Counted from the stretch's first letter, positions 9,343-19,334 are shown. The stretch is 64,000 nt of DNA from Bradyrhizobium sp. WBOS07 (GCF_024585165.1 NZ_CP029008.1:2666001-2730000); one strand, 5' to 3'. Notes: generated from the sequence alone by a model not told the origin. Program-made: numbers and translations.

Positions 9343-10587
9343 ATGTCAAACCCGCCTCGCCTCCCCGACACCTTCAGCCGCCTCGCCTGGTCCAACCTCG
9401 CGGCGCAGTCGGCCGAACAGATCGCCCTGGCGGCCGCCCCCATCGTCGCGGTGCTCACGCTTGGGGTTGCGGAAGGCCAGACCGGCCTGCTGCAGACCGC
9501 GCTGACCCTGCCCTTCGTGCTGTTCGCCATTCCCGCCGGCCTGCTCGCCGACCGCATCTCGCGCCGCTCGCTGATGGCAGGAGCCGAGGCGGTGCGGGCC
9601 GTGGCGCTCGCGGCCATTGTGCTGCTGCTCGCGCTCGGCGCGCTCAATCTGCCGCTGCTGGCGCTGCTCGGCTTCGCGGCGGTGTGCGGCACCGTGGTCT
9701 ACAGCGTGGCGGCGCCGGCGTTGGTGCCCTCGCTGGTGAGCGCGGAGCTGTTGCCGGCAGCCAATGCGCGGATCGAGCTGGCACGCACCGTCGCCTTCGC
9801 CAGCGGGCCCGCGCTCGGCGGCGCGCTGGTGGGCTGGTGGGGTGCGAGCCCGGCCTTCGGCTTCGCCGCGGCGCTGTCGGCGATCGCGGTGGTGCTGCTA
9901 TCCGGCATCTTCGAACCCGCCCGCGCGCCGGCGCCGCGCCGTCATCCGTTGCAGGACATCCGCGAAGGCGCGGCTTTCGTATTTCACCATCCGCTGCTGC
10001 GGCCGGTGTTCATCACCCAGTTCATCTTCAACACCGGCTGGTTCCTGCAGATCGCCGTGTTCGTGCCCTATGCCGTGCGCCATCTCGGCCTCACCGCCGC
10101 GGGCGTTGGCACGGTGCTGACGATGTACGGCGTCGGCATGGTGATCGGCGCGCTCCTCGCCACCCGCGTGATGCGGCGCATCGCCTTCGGCACGGTGGTC
10201 GGCCTCGGCCCGGTCACCGGCCTCGTTGCCGCGGTCGTGATGGCGCTGACGGTGCTGGTCCCCTCGCCCTGGCTCGCGGCCTTGAGCTTCTTCCTGCTCG
10301 GCGTCGGGCCGATCCTGTGGGTGATCTCGACCACGACGCTGCGCCAGTCGGTGACGCCGCCGCGCCTGCTCGGACGCGTCTCCGCCATCAACATCATGAG
10401 CTACGGCGCACGCCCGCTCGGTTCAGTGCTGGGCGCGGTGGTCGGCGGGCTCTGGAGCGCGGAAGCGTGCCTCTATCTGGCGGCCGCCGTGTTCGGCGTG
10501 CAGGCCCTGGTGATCTGGCTGTCGCCCGCCGTGGCGCTCGACCGTCAGCCGGACATGGTGGGGGACGAGGTGGCGGCGCGGTGCTAG
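9343..10587 (+). CDS. MFS transporter, EntS-like drug/siderophore exporter type
   Basis: The 414-residue inner-membrane protein has about 12 hydrophobic segments and the MFS loop signature [13 protein letters not shown] near residues 65-77. N-terminal features such as [19 protein letters not shown] resemble the MFS_3/EntS-like exporter group. It is divergent from mntH across a spacer carrying the Mn operator, so it could share regulation, but the operator sits nearer mntH. The substrate cannot be predicted. It ends just before a long inverted repeat. Confidence 0.8.
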   Translation: MSNPPRLPDTFSRLAWSNLAAQSAEQIALAAAPIVAVLTLGVAEGQTGLLQTALTLPFVLFAIPAGLLADRISRRSLMAGAEAVRAVALAAIVLLLALGALNLPLLALLGFAAVCGTVVYSVAAPALVPSLVSAELLPAANARIELARTVAFASGPALGGALVGWWGASPAFGFAAALSAIAVVLLSGIFEPARAPAPRRHPLQDIREGAAFVFHHPLLRPVFITQFIFNTGWFLQIAVFVPYAVRHLGLTAAGVGTVLTMYGVGMVIGALLATRVMRRIAFGTVVGLGPVTGLVAAVVMALTVLVPSPWLAALSFFLLGVGPILWVISTTTLRQSVTPPRLLGRVSAINIMSYGARPLGSVLGAVVGGLWSAEACLYLAAAVFGVQALVIWLSPAVALDRQPDMVGDEVAARC

Positions 10588-10594
10588 CCCCCAC

Positions 10595-10681
10595 CGTCAT
10601 TGCGAGGAGCGCAGCGACGAAGCAATCCAGAATCTCACCGCGGAGACAGCCTGGATTGCTTCGCTGCGCTCGCAATGACGG
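10595..10681. repeat. intergenic inverted repeat (CGTCATTGCGAG family)
   Basis: The left arm begins CGTCATTGCGAGGAGCGCAG and the right arm ends with its near complement CTGCGCTCGCAATGACGG; the arms pair over most of their length. The element sits between the convergent ends of an MFS gene and a cyclase gene. A shorter relative occurs at 21249-21266. It probably folds in RNA and may act as a bidirectional terminator or processing signal. Confidence 0.8.
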
Positions 10682-10702
10682 AGCAAGCGGAAACAGCGGG
10701 GG

Positions 10703-11962
10703 CTAATTCGCCAGATAGCGCTCGTAGCTTCCCGTCACCGGCTCGCTTGCGTCGACCTCGGGATCGAGGGTGTAGAGATCCTGCGCACGGCCGATGCCGC
10801 GCAGCGCGTAGCGGCCGGTGGAGACGAGATAGCGGCGCCCGGCGGCATCGAGACCCTGGTAGAACTCGGATGACGCCAGCAGCTCGCGGTCGACCGAGCG
10901 GCTCATCGCGGCGATGCGGCTGACCTCGTTCACGGTCGGGCCGACCACCGTGAAATCGAGCCGGTCCTCGCTGCCGATATTGCCGTAGAAGACCTGGCCG
11001 ACATGCAGGCCGATATAGGCTGACGTGGTCGGACGCCCCTCCGCCGCCCGGCGGGCATTGAGCGCCGCGATGTTCTTGCGGAACAGATGCTCGGCGCGCA
11101 GCGCCGCCCGCCGCGCATCCGCCATGTCCTCGCCCCAGAACATGGCGAGCACGCCGTCGCCGATCAGCTTGAGCACGTCGCCGCCGGCCTCGTGGATGGC
11201 GTCGATCACGGCCTGCGCATAGTCGTTGAGGAACGGGATGATCTCGTCGGGTCCGATGCTCTCGCTGATCCCGGTCGAGCCGCGCAGATCGGAGTACCAG
11301 AGCACGGCATTGATGCGCTCGGTGACGCCGCGCGAGATGCGCCCGCGCAGCACCTGCTCGGAGGCGTCGCGGCCGAGATAGACCCGGCCGAGCGTGCGCA
11401 CGATGTCGACCTGTTGCGCCGACTTGATCGCGAGACCGAGCACGGGCACGAGATCGCGCAGCGCGGCAAGCTCGGCCTCGGTGAAGCCGTCGTCGCGCCG
11501 CGTGGTCCAGGAGGAGTAGAGGCAGTCCATCTGCCCGAGCGCTCCGCTCTCGCCGAAGCGGTGCACGAAAGCCAGGAAATGCCGGTGGCCGCCTTCGGCG
11601 AGGTCGTCGATCTGCGAAAAATCCAGCGACGGCGCCTCGGCGAGATCGATCACCATCTCGTCCTCGCCATGCTCGAGCAAATGGTAGAACACCGAGCGGC
11701 GCCAGTTCTTGGCCGCGTCGCCCTCCGCCGTCGAGCCGTATTCGACGACGTCGCTCTCGTTGCTCGGCGTATCGCTCCAGCGGAAGGCGCGGCCCTCGTA
11801 GATCGGATGCAGCGTGTCGATGATCACGAGGCCGCGCGACAGGTCGAGCCCTTCGTCGCAGCAGCGCTCGCAGAAGCCGCGCAGCAGGTCCTGTTCGGGC
11901 AGGCCCGTGAGCCCCTGGCTGGCGATCCAGTTTATCAAGGAAAGGCGGGAAGCTGTTTGCAT
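10703..11962 (-). CDS. class III adenylate/guanylate cyclase with N-terminal sensor region
   Basis: The 419-residue protein has no transmembrane segments. An N-terminal region of about 200 residues has no family I can name. A class III cyclase domain follows from about 215 to 380, with metal motifs LWYSDLRGSTG and LKLIGDGVLAMF and the dimer-arm motif GSEDRLDFTVVGPTVNEVSRI. The Asp in the latter is typical of adenylate cyclases, so cAMP is the likely product. It is divergent from the MFS gene at 12132. Its architecture differs from the cyclase at 4128-7349: no ATPase and no zinc ribbon. Confidence 0.88.
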   Translation of the reverse strand: MQTASRLSLINWIASQGLTGLPEQDLLRGFCERCCDEGLDLSRGLVIIDTLHPIYEGRAFRWSDTPSNESDVVEYGSTAEGDAAKNWRRSVFYHLLEHGEDEMVIDLAEAPSLDFSQIDDLAEGGHRHFLAFVHRFGESGALGQMDCLYSSWTTRRDDGFTEAELAALRDLVPVLGLAIKSAQQVDIVRTLGRVYLGRDASEQVLRGRISRGVTERINAVLWYSDLRGSTGISESIGPDEIIPFLNDYAQAVIDAIHEAGGDVLKLIGDGVLAMFWGEDMADARRAALRAEHLFRKNIAALNARRAAEGRPTTSAYIGLHVGQVFYGNIGSEDRLDFTVVGPTVNEVSRIAAMSRSVDRELLASSEFYQGLDAAGRRYLVSTGRYALRGIGRAQDLYTLDPEVDASEPVTGSYERYLAN

Positions 11963-12131
11963 GCGCTATTATGGCGTGCATTCGTGACGGGCGAAAGGCG
12001 CAAAGCCGCACACGCAAGGCTCCCCGTCCCGCGCAGGTCGAATATGCCGAGGCTGCGGTTGACGCCCTCGCCGCACGGGAGCAAATGCCGACGATGATGA
12101 TTTTGTCGGCCAGAATCGGAAGCACGCGCTG

Positions 12132-13289
12132 ATGAGCCAGCGGCAGCTTCCGATCATCCTGGCGCTGGGCACCACGCAGACCCTGGCCTGGGCCTCGAGC
12201 TATTACCTGCCGGCGCTGATCGCCGATCCCATGGCGCGCGACCTCGGCGTCTCCTCCAACTGGATCTTCGGCGCGTTCTCGGCCTCGTTGGTGATCTCGG
12301 CGATGCTCGGCCCGCGCATCGGGCGGCAGATCGACCTCGTCGGCGGCCGCCAGGTGCTGTCGGCCTCGAACCTCACCATCGCCGCCGGTCTCGTGCTGCT
12401 CGGGCTCTCGCACTCGGTCGCGGTGATGGCGATGGCCTGGCTCGTGCTCGGCATCGGCATGGCGATGGGGCTCTACGACGCCGCCTTCGCCGCGCTCGGG
12501 CGCATCTACGGCACCGAGGCGCGCAGGCCCATCACCGGCATCACGCTGATGGCGGGCTTTGCGTCCACCGTCGGCTGGCCGCTCACGGCCTGGGGCCTTG
12601 CCCATATCGGCTGGCGCGAGACCTGCTTCGCCTGGGCTGCCGCCAACATCCTGATCGGCCTGCCGCTCAATTTCTTCATGCTGCCGGCGATCAAGGGCGC
12701 CAAGCAGGCGGCGGCCACCGCCGAGAAGCCGCATTTGCCGCTCGACCGCACCATGCTCCTGCTCGCCTTCATCTTCGCGGCGGTCTGGACCGTCACCGGC
12801 GCCATGGCCGCGCATTTCCCCCGCATCCTGGAAACCACCGGCGCAACGCCGGCCGAGGCGATCGCGGCCGGCGCCCTGATCGGCCCGGCGCAAGTCGGCG
12901 CGCGCATGTTGGAGGCCGGCTTCCTCAGCCGCTTCCATCCGCTGTGGTCGACGCGGCTCGCCAGCCTGACCCATCCGATCGGCGCGGTGATCGTGGCGAT
13001 CTTCGGCGGCGCCGCGGCGAGCGCCTTCGCGCTGTTCCACGGCTCGGGCAACGGCATCCTGACGATCGCGCGCGGCACCCTGCCGCTGTCGATCTTCGGC
13101 CCGAAGGATTTCGGCTACCGTCTCGGCATCATCGGCGCCCCGGCACGCATGGCGCAGGCGGTGGCGCCGCTGGCCTTCGGCCTCCTGATCGACCTCATGG
13201 GCGCCAAGGTGCTGATCGTCTCCTCCGCGCTCAGCCTCTCGGCGCTGGCCGCGCTGTTCCTGATCCGCACCAAGCCGCTCAACGACTGA
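12132..13289 (+). CDS. MFS transporter
   Basis: The 385-residue major facilitator has about 12 hydrophobic helices. It begins with LPIILALGTTQTLAWASSYY and has a helix 2-3 loop RIGRQIDLVGGRQ. The GWRETCFAWAAANI segment in the middle is typical of MFS_1 carriers. No substrate can be inferred. The 169-bp spacer upstream is shared with the divergent cyclase gene at 10703-11962. Downstream is an inverted repeat rather than another gene. Confidence 0.8.
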   Translation: MSQRQLPIILALGTTQTLAWASSYYLPALIADPMARDLGVSSNWIFGAFSASLVISAMLGPRIGRQIDLVGGRQVLSASNLTIAAGLVLLGLSHSVAVMAMAWLVLGIGMAMGLYDAAFAALGRIYGTEARRPITGITLMAGFASTVGWPLTAWGLAHIGWRETCFAWAAANILIGLPLNFFMLPAIKGAKQAAATAEKPHLPLDRTMLLLAFIFAAVWTVTGAMAAHFPRILETTGATPAEAIAAGALIGPAQVGARMLEAGFLSRFHPLWSTRLASLTHPIGAVIVAIFGGAAASAFALFHGSGNGILTIARGTLPLSIFGPKDFGYRLGIIGAPARMAQAVAPLAFGLLIDLMGAKVLIVSSALSLSALAALFLIRTKPLND

Positions 13290-13308
13290 AGCAGCGTTCT
13301 CCGCGGCG

Positions 13309-13440
13309 CATCCTTCGAGACGCCCGCCATTGGCGGGCCCTCAGGATGAGGGCGGAGTGCGCGGCGACAGTCTCGAAGCACACCGACGCAGTTCAGCCTC
13401 ATCCTGAGGAGACCGCGCAGCGGTCGTCTCGAAGGACGAG
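13309..13440. repeat. intergenic inverted repeat (CCTTCGAGAC family)
   Basis: The outer arms are TCCTTCGAGACG on the left and CGTCTCGAAGGACGAGG on the right. Inner paired blocks CTCAGGATGAGG and CCTCATCCTGAGGA complete a long hairpin of about 130 bp. It lies between the convergent MFS and CDF genes. Confidence 0.75.
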
Positions 13441-13486
13441 GCGCTTGCTCCGGCCTCGCCGCGGAGCGTATGCGATCGCCCCCAGA

Positions 13487-14455
13487 TCAATGCGGGCAGG
13501 TCTCGACCTCCACCGTGACGTGGCTCAGGCCCTTCAGCCCGGCGAGCCGCCGCTTGTAGGCCGCCGGCTGCTGCGGCTTGTCCGACACCACCGAGAGCAG
13601 CACGGCACAATGGCCGGGGCCGACCTGCCACAGATGCAGATCGGTGACGCGGTCGTCGCCGACCTCCATGCGCGCGCGGATCACCCGCTCCAGCTTCTCG
13701 TCGGCGCGCACGTCGAGCAGCACCGCACCAGATGACTTGATCAGGCCGAACGCCCAAGCCCCGATCACCACGCTGCCGATCAGGCCTACGGCCGGATCGG
13801 CCCAGACCCATCCCGAAACCATGGCGATCGCGAGCGCGGCGATCGCCAGCACTGAGGTCGCGGCATCGGTCACGACATGGACATAGGCCGCGCGCAGATT
13901 GTTGTCGTGATGATGGTGGTGATGGCCATGGTGATGGTGATCGTGGTCATGATCGTCGTGATCGTCATGGGCATGGCCGTGGCCGTGATGGTGATCATGG
14001 CTGCCGCGTAGCAGCCAAGCGCTGGCGAGGTTGACGCCGAGGCCGAGGACGGCCACCGCCATCGCCTCGCCATAGACGATCGGCACCGGATTGATCAGCC
14101 GCAGCACGCTCTCATAGGCGATCTCGACCGCGATCAGGCCCAGGATGATCGCGCTGGCGAAGGCGGCGAGATCGCCGAACTTGCCGGTGCCGAAGGTGAA
14201 ATGCGCATTGCCCAGGTGCCGGCGCGCGAAGCGGTAGGCAAAGGCGGCGATGCCGAGCGCGGCCGCATGCGTGCCCATGTGCCAGCCGTCGGCGAGCAGC
14301 GCCATCGAGCCGAACAGCGAGCCTGCCACGATCTCGCCGACCATCATGACCAGCGTCAGCACCACCACGAGCCAGGTGCGCCGCTCGTTGGCGTCGTGCT
14401 GCTCGCCCAGGAAGGCGTGGTCGTGGGTCCATTGTTCGATGGAATGGGAATGCAT
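13487..14455 (-). CDS. CDF-family divalent metal exporter with His-rich loop (DmeF/CzcD type)
   Basis: The 322-residue cation diffusion facilitator has six membrane segments. Metal-site residues occur in LADGWHMGTHA near 54-64 and in YVHVVTDAATS near 191-201. A very His/Asp-rich cytoplasmic loop at 151-184 lies between helices 4 and 5, and an N-terminal His cluster (MHSHSIEQWTHDHAF) is present. Length and the N-terminal motif fit the DmeF subgroup that exports Co2+/Ni2+ in rhizobia. No RcnR/CsoR-type regulator is adjacent, so the metal remains uncertain. It is divergent from the chromate operon. Confidence 0.88.
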   Translation of the reverse strand: MHSHSIEQWTHDHAFLGEQHDANERRTWLVVVLTLVMMVGEIVAGSLFGSMALLADGWHMGTHAAALGIAAFAYRFARRHLGNAHFTFGTGKFGDLAAFASAIILGLIAVEIAYESVLRLINPVPIVYGEAMAVAVLGLGVNLASAWLLRGSHDHHHGHGHAHDDHDDHDHDHHHHGHHHHHHDNNLRAAYVHVVTDAATSVLAIAALAIAMVSGWVWADPAVGLIGSVVIGAWAFGLIKSSGAVLLDVRADEKLERVIRARMEVGDDRVTDLHLWQVGPGHCAVLLSVVSDKPQQPAAYKRRLAGLKGLSHVTVEVETCPH

Positions 14456-14538
14456 CGAATTCTCCCGAAGATTCAGGTCGGTTCGCGCGGAATATAAACG
14501 GCGGGCACCAATTTTCTAAGCTTCAATCGTCCTGCGGA

Positions 14539-14567
14539 TTGACAGTGCTTCTTAGTTTCGCTGTAAT
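14539..14567 (+). promoter_or_regulatory. sigma70-like promoter for the chromate operon
   Basis: TTGACA at 14539-14544 and TGTAAT at 14562-14567 are separated by 17 bp, about 85 bp upstream of the rhodanese/ChrB-like start. The match is good, but it has not been tested. Confidence 0.5.
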
Positions 14568-14651
14568 CCGAGCCATGGGGATTTGAGCGATCTCCCCACG
14601 AGGCGACAAGCCCAAGCATCGCGTCCCGTCTGATTCATGCGAGGACGCATC

Positions 14652-15470
14652 ATGCCTACGTTCACGACCATATCATCCGATAAATTGGCGCGCCTGATCG
14701 GCACCGCGAACACGCCTGTCCTGATCGATGTCCGCACCGAGGAGGATTTTGCCGCCGACCGGCGGCTGATCCCCGGCTCCATCAAGCTCAGCCACGAGAA
14801 TGTGACGGACTGGGGCGGCGACTTCGCCGGCCGCCGGGCCGTCGTCGCGTGCTTCCGCGGCGAGAAGCTTGCCCAGGGCACCGCGGCCTGGCTGCGCCAG
14901 CTCGGCGTCGAGGCTGAGACGCTGGAGGGCGGCTTCGAGGGCTGGAAGACGGCCAGGCTGCCGCTGGTCGATGCCCGCAAGCTGCCGCCGCGCGACGCCA
15001 AGGGGCGCACCGTCTGGGTGACGCGGGCGCGGCCGAAGGTCGACCGCATCGCCTGCCCCTGGTTGATCCGCCGCTTCGTCGATCCCAGCGCGGTGTTCCT
15101 CTATGTCGCCCCATCCGAGGTGGTCGCGGTCGGCGAACGCTTCAATGCGGCCCCGTTCGACATCGAGAACGCGTTCTGGAGCCACCGCGGCGAGCTCTGC
15201 ACCTTCGACGTCATGATCGAGGAGTTCGGCATCGCCACCCCGGCCCTGCTCCGGCTGGCGACGCTGGTGCGCGGGGCCGACACCGCGCGGCCGGATCTGG
15301 CGCCGGAGGCACCGGGCCTGCTCGCGGCCTCGCTCGGACTGTCGCGGATGTACGACGACGACCTCGCCCAGCTCGAGGCCGGCATGACGCTGTACGATGC
15401 CTTCTACCGCTGGTGCCGCGACGCCACCACCGAGACCCACAACTGGCCGACCAACAAGGTGAAGGCTTGA
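14652..15470 (+). CDS. rhodanese + ChrB-like chromate resistance protein
   Basis: The 272-residue protein has an N-terminal rhodanese domain (about 1-105) with active-site loop ACFRGEKLAQG and nucleophile Cys67. A C-terminal ChrB-type domain carries VDRIACPWLIRRFVDPSA and FDVMIEEFG. I chose the ATG at 14652 (MPTFTT) over the upstream one at 14637. Its stop overlaps the chrA start as TGATG, so the two genes are translationally coupled. In chromate operons ChrB-type proteins act as chromate-responsive regulators or accessory factors; the rhodanese fusion might handle sulfur or thiols, which is inference. Confidence 0.88.
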   Translation: MPTFTTISSDKLARLIGTANTPVLIDVRTEEDFAADRRLIPGSIKLSHENVTDWGGDFAGRRAVVACFRGEKLAQGTAAWLRQLGVEAETLEGGFEGWKTARLPLVDARKLPPRDAKGRTVWVTRARPKVDRIACPWLIRRFVDPSAVFLYVAPSEVVAVGERFNAAPFDIENAFWSHRGELCTFDVMIEEFGIATPALLRLATLVRGADTARPDLAPEAPGLLAASLGLSRMYDDDLAQLEAGMTLYDAFYRWCRDATTETHNWPTNKVKA

Positions 15471-16855
15471 TGGACACCCGCAACGTCCAAGCAGGAGCTG
15501 ATGCCGGTCACGGCATCAGCTTCAACGAAGCCTTCCGCGTCTGGCTTCGCGTCGCCTGTCTGAGCTTCGGCGGGCCCGCGGGCCAGATCGCGGTGATGCA
15601 CCGCATCCTGGTCGAGGAGAAGAAGTGGATCTCCGAGGGCCGCTTCCTGCATGCGCTGAATTACTGCATGCTGCTGCCGGGCCCGGAGGCGCAGCAGCTC
15701 GCCACCTATGTCGGCTGGCTGATGCACCGCACCAAGGGCGGCCTGATGGCGGGCGGGCTGTTCATCCTGCCCGGCATCATCGCCATCATGGGCCTCAGCT
15801 ACGTCTACGCGGCCTTCGGCAATGTCAGCTTCGTCGAGGCGCTGTTCTTCGGGCTGAAGGCCGCCGTGCTCGCCATCGTGGTCGAGGCCGTGGTTCGCGT
15901 CGGCAGGCGCGCGCTGAAGAACCGCATCATGATCGCGCTCGCAGCCATCGCGTTCGTCGCGATCTTCTTCTTCGCGGTGCCCTTCCCGATCATCATCATC
16001 GCCGCCGGCCTGATCGGCTATGCCGGCGCGCGCAGCGGCCGACCGGAATTTGCGCCGGCAGGTCACGGCCCTGGCGGCGGCAGCGCCGCGATCGACAGCA
16101 TGCTCGGCGAGGCCGTGCCCGACCACGTCAAGCCCGATATCGCGCGCGCGATCCGCGTCGCCACGTTGTGGCTGGCGCTCTGGCTGGTGCCGGTCATCGC
16201 GCTGCTCGTGCTCCTCGGGCACGACAACGTCTTCAGCCAGATCGCGCTGTTCTTCTCGAAGATGGCGCTGGTCACCTTCGGCGGCGCCTATGCCGTGCTG
16301 GCCTATGTCGCCCAGCAGGCGGTCGAGCATTATCACTGGCTGAAGCCGCACGAGATGCTGGACGGGCTCGGCATGGCCGAGACGACGCCGGGCCCGCTGA
16401 TCATGGTGCTGCAGTTCGTCGGCTTCATGGCGGCCTATCGCGACCCGAGCGGACTGTCGCCGATGTTGGCAGCCACGCTCGGCGGCCTGCTCGCGACCTG
16501 GGTCACCTTCACGCCCTGCTTCCTCTGGATCTTCGTCGGCGCCCCCTACATCGAGCGCCTGCGCGGCAACATCGGCCTTGCCGGCGCGCTCAGCGCGATC
16601 ACCGCGGCCGTTGTCGGCGTGATCCTCAACCTCTCGATCTGGTTCGCCCTGCACACGCTGTTTCGCGAGACGGTGCCGGTGCAGGCGTTTCCGCTGAACT
16701 TCGACAGGCCCGTGCTGACGAGCGTCGACATCCCCGCGCTGGTGCTGGCGATCGCGGCGGCGACGGCGATCTTCCGGTTCAAGCTGGGGATGCTGACGGT
16801 GCTGGCGGGAAGCTGCGCGGCGGGTGTGGCGCTGCGGCTGGCGGGGGTGATTTAG
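15470..16855 (+). CDS. chrA: chromate transporter ChrA
   Basis: The 461-residue inner-membrane protein of the CHR family has two homologous halves. The first has RVACLSFGGPAGQIAVMH and LLPGPEAQQLATYVGW; the second has KMALVTFGGAYAVLAYVAQQ and GLGMAETTPGPLIMVLQFVG. It exports chromate. I chose the start at 15470 because its ATG overlaps the upstream TGA (TGATG) and gives the expected N-terminus. It is convergent with the AraC-type gene. Confidence 0.95.
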   Translation: MDTRNVQAGADAGHGISFNEAFRVWLRVACLSFGGPAGQIAVMHRILVEEKKWISEGRFLHALNYCMLLPGPEAQQLATYVGWLMHRTKGGLMAGGLFILPGIIAIMGLSYVYAAFGNVSFVEALFFGLKAAVLAIVVEAVVRVGRRALKNRIMIALAAIAFVAIFFFAVPFPIIIIAAGLIGYAGARSGRPEFAPAGHGPGGGSAAIDSMLGEAVPDHVKPDIARAIRVATLWLALWLVPVIALLVLLGHDNVFSQIALFFSKMALVTFGGAYAVLAYVAQQAVEHYHWLKPHEMLDGLGMAETTPGPLIMVLQFVGFMAAYRDPSGLSPMLAATLGGLLATWVTFTPCFLWIFVGAPYIERLRGNIGLAGALSAITAAVVGVILNLSIWFALHTLFRETVPVQAFPLNFDRPVLTSVDIPALVLAIAAATAIFRFKLGMLTVLAGSCAAGVALRLAGVI

Positions 16856-16921
16856 GAAGAGGAGATCGCCGCTACGCCATCCGGCCTTGCGCATCCCGGC
16901 TGGCGATGGCCCGGCCCGGCT

Positions 16922-17812
16922 TCAGGCTGCGGTCTCCAGCTGACCAAGCGCGGCCTTGATGTCCCTGGCAGGCGGCAGCCCGAACAAGCGCCCATATTCT
17001 CTCGTGAATTGCGAGACACTTTCGTAACCCACGCCGAAGGCCGCGCTGCTCACGTCAGAGCCCTCCGACAACATCATCCGACGCGCCTCGATGAGGCGCA
17101 GCTGCTTCTGAAACTGCAGGGGGCTAAGCGATGTCATCGCGCGGAAATGTTGGTGAAACGAGGACGGACTCATGGCAGCCGCTTCGGCCAGGCGTTCGAC
17201 CCTCAGAGACTTCGCGTATTCGGATCGAATGATCGCGACGGCGCGCGCGATGCGTTGCGCGTGGCTGTCGGCGACCCCGAGAGCCCTGATCGCCGCGCCG
17301 TGTCGCCCCGCCAGCAGCCAATAGTGGATTTCGCGAACGAACTGAGATTTTAGAACCGGCAGGGATGACGGACGCTCGAGCAGCCGCATCAAGCGGAGCG
17401 CGGCATCGGCAACCTCGGATTCGGTCGGATCGACCCGCACGGGAATGCCTTGCTGCTCAGGAGCAAGGTTCATCTCCACGACCAGGCTCGCGATCACCGC
17501 CGGGTCGAGCTCGACGACCAGGGACAAATATGGGGCCTTTGCGCTGGCGCGGGTAATCTGGCTGACGGTCGGCACATCCGCCGAGATCAGGAGCGACTCC
17601 CCGGCGCCGAAATCGAAGCTGTGCGCTCCCATCGTCACGCGCTTGCGGCCCTGCAGGACGAGCGCAACGAGCGGCCGGTTGATTGCGTATTGGAGCTGGC
17701 CCGGCGTCAGCGCCCGTATAGCCGTAAGGCCCGGGATCGGCGTCCTGGCCGCGCCATTCTGGTCTGAGTGCAGATCCGCATAGCGGCGAACCGCTTCGAG
17801 CAAGATCGTCAT
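16922..17812 (-). CDS. AraC-family transcriptional regulator
   Basis: The 296-residue protein has an N-terminal cupin-like ligand domain of the AraC_N type (about 20-180, with LVALVLQGRKRVTMG). A C-terminal double helix-turn-helix follows at about 190-290 (VERLAEAAAMSPSSFHQHFR, then FGVGYESVSQFTREYGRLFG). It is divergent from a short-chain dehydrogenase across about 210 bp, the common arrangement for a regulator and its oxidoreductase target. The inducer is unknown. Confidence 0.92.
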   Translation of the reverse strand: MTILLEAVRRYADLHSDQNGAARTPIPGLTAIRALTPGQLQYAINRPLVALVLQGRKRVTMGAHSFDFGAGESLLISADVPTVSQITRASAKAPYLSLVVELDPAVIASLVVEMNLAPEQQGIPVRVDPTESEVADAALRLMRLLERPSSLPVLKSQFVREIHYWLLAGRHGAAIRALGVADSHAQRIARAVAIIRSEYAKSLRVERLAEAAAMSPSSFHQHFRAMTSLSPLQFQKQLRLIEARRMMLSEGSDVSSAAFGVGYESVSQFTREYGRLFGLPPARDIKAALGQLETAA

Positions 17813-18022
17813 TCCGCGAATTTATACCAACCGCGGGCTCCGGCAACATGGCCGGCCTGCTCCAACTTTGGGCATCGTGAATTGATCGTTCGACGCAGCG
17901 CCGGCCCGGCCTGAGCGATGCTCGCGGCCATTTGGAGGAATAGGCAAGAAGGCTCAAGGATCCGGCAACTTGCATGCCGCGGTGCGTGCCACCTTCGCCG
18001 TGTCAAACGAAGGAGACATCAC

Positions 18023-18778
18023 ATGGCTAAAATTGCAATCGTCACCGGTGCGAGCCGCGGCCTTGGCCGCAACATGGCCGTCAACATCGCGCGCAAGGGC
18101 AGCGATGTCATCATCACCTATCGGAGCCGTGCGGATCTCGCGGAAAGTGCCGTTTCCGAGATCGAGGCGCTGGGACGCCGGGCCGTGGCCTTTCAATTGG
18201 ACAGCGCCGACGTCGCCAAATTTCCCTCCTTCGCGCGAAGCCTCGCCCAGACGTTGAAGGAGACATTCGGTCGCGAGAGCTTCGACGACCTCGTGCACAA
18301 TGCCGGCGACGGCCTCTTCGCTCCCCTCGGCGAGACCACCGAGGCTCAGTTCGATCAGCAGATGAACCTCCATGTCAAAGGCGTATTCTTCCTCACCCAG
18401 GCCTTGTTGCCGCTGATGGCGGACGGTGGCTCGATCGTCACCATCGGCAGTGGCTTGACGCGCGTCACCTATCCGGGCTTCGCCGTCTACACCATGGCGA
18501 AGGCCGCCGCTGACATGATGGCGGTCTGCATGGCCAGGGAACTGGGGCCGCGCGGCATCCGCGTCAACAGCGTTGCGCCCGGCGCGATCGAGACCGACTT
18601 TGGTGGTGGCCTGGTGCGCGACAATCCCGACGTGAACAAGCAATTCGCCGGCATGACTGCGCTGGGCCGCGTTGGTGTCCCCGATGATATCGGCCCGATG
18701 GTCGCGAGCCTGCTGAGCGAGGACAATCGCTGGGTTACGGGGCAACGGATCGAAGTCTCGGGCGGCCAGACGATCTGA
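18023..18778 (+). CDS. SDR-family NAD(P)-dependent oxidoreductase
   Basis: The 251-residue classical short-chain dehydrogenase has the nucleotide motif TGASRGLGR near residues 8-16, a catalytic Ser in TIGSG, and a YTMAK active-site pair. The C-terminal signature RWVTGQRIEVSGG is present. I chose the ATG at 18023 because AAGGAGA lies about 7 bp upstream. The AraC-type regulator next door probably controls it. The substrate is not predictable. Confidence 0.92.
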   Translation: MAKIAIVTGASRGLGRNMAVNIARKGSDVIITYRSRADLAESAVSEIEALGRRAVAFQLDSADVAKFPSFARSLAQTLKETFGRESFDDLVHNAGDGLFAPLGETTEAQFDQQMNLHVKGVFFLTQALLPLMADGGSIVTIGSGLTRVTYPGFAVYTMAKAAADMMAVCMARELGPRGIRVNSVAPGAIETDFGGGLVRDNPDVNKQFAGMTALGRVGVPDDIGPMVASLLSEDNRWVTGQRIEVSGGQTI

Positions 18779-18801
18779 AGGCCATTGGCTCACGGATATG
18801 C

Positions 18802-18832
18802 AAAGCCGCTGCAAGCGCTTGCGGCGGCCTTT
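18802..18832 (+). terminator. hairpin after the SDR gene
   Basis: A GCCGCTGCAAGC / GCTTGCGGCGGC near-perfect stem is flanked by AAA and TTT, 24 bp after the SDR stop. It is a plausible Rho-independent terminator, although the T-run is short. Confidence 0.5.
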
Positions 18833-19334
18833 GCGCGCCGGGCTGTCACGTTCGCGTGCCCGTCGGGCAAAACAGGCGGTCAGTTTGATCACGCCGTCTG
18901 TCAAGCCCCGTCGCGCAAAATATTCCACTTTACCGAAATTCGGATTTAGCGTACACCCAAAACACCCTGGCCCGAGACGAGGGGCGGATCGCGATCGTCA
19001 CGAACCGCGGGCTGGGCAGCGATGGACGCGACGGCGTCGGCGCGAGCGGCATTGCAGGGCGGGACACCGTGAGCAATGGCTTGCCGCGCATACGACACGG
19101 CGCCGACAGCGTCTTCGCATGGCTCCGGGGGCGAGCACACGCCACCCCTCGGAGTTCCAGCGATGACGTGCGCGGACGGAGAAGTCGTGTGGTCCCGACG
19201 CCCGGGGTTCTGGCGTCAAGCCTTTGCGGTGATGTGGCGGCCGACCGGCACGCGCATCGATCAGCCGCAAGACGACGGGGGCAATAGTGCAACGCTCCCC
19301 GAGGAGAGCACGAAGGACACCGTTAAAACCATTC

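Noticed and set aside
10635..13040. 801-residue minus-strand ORF
   Set aside because: It runs antisense to the MFS gene at 12132 and through the cyclase gene in another frame. Its translation is Arg/Asp/Gly-rich without motifs, a typical GC-rich shadow.
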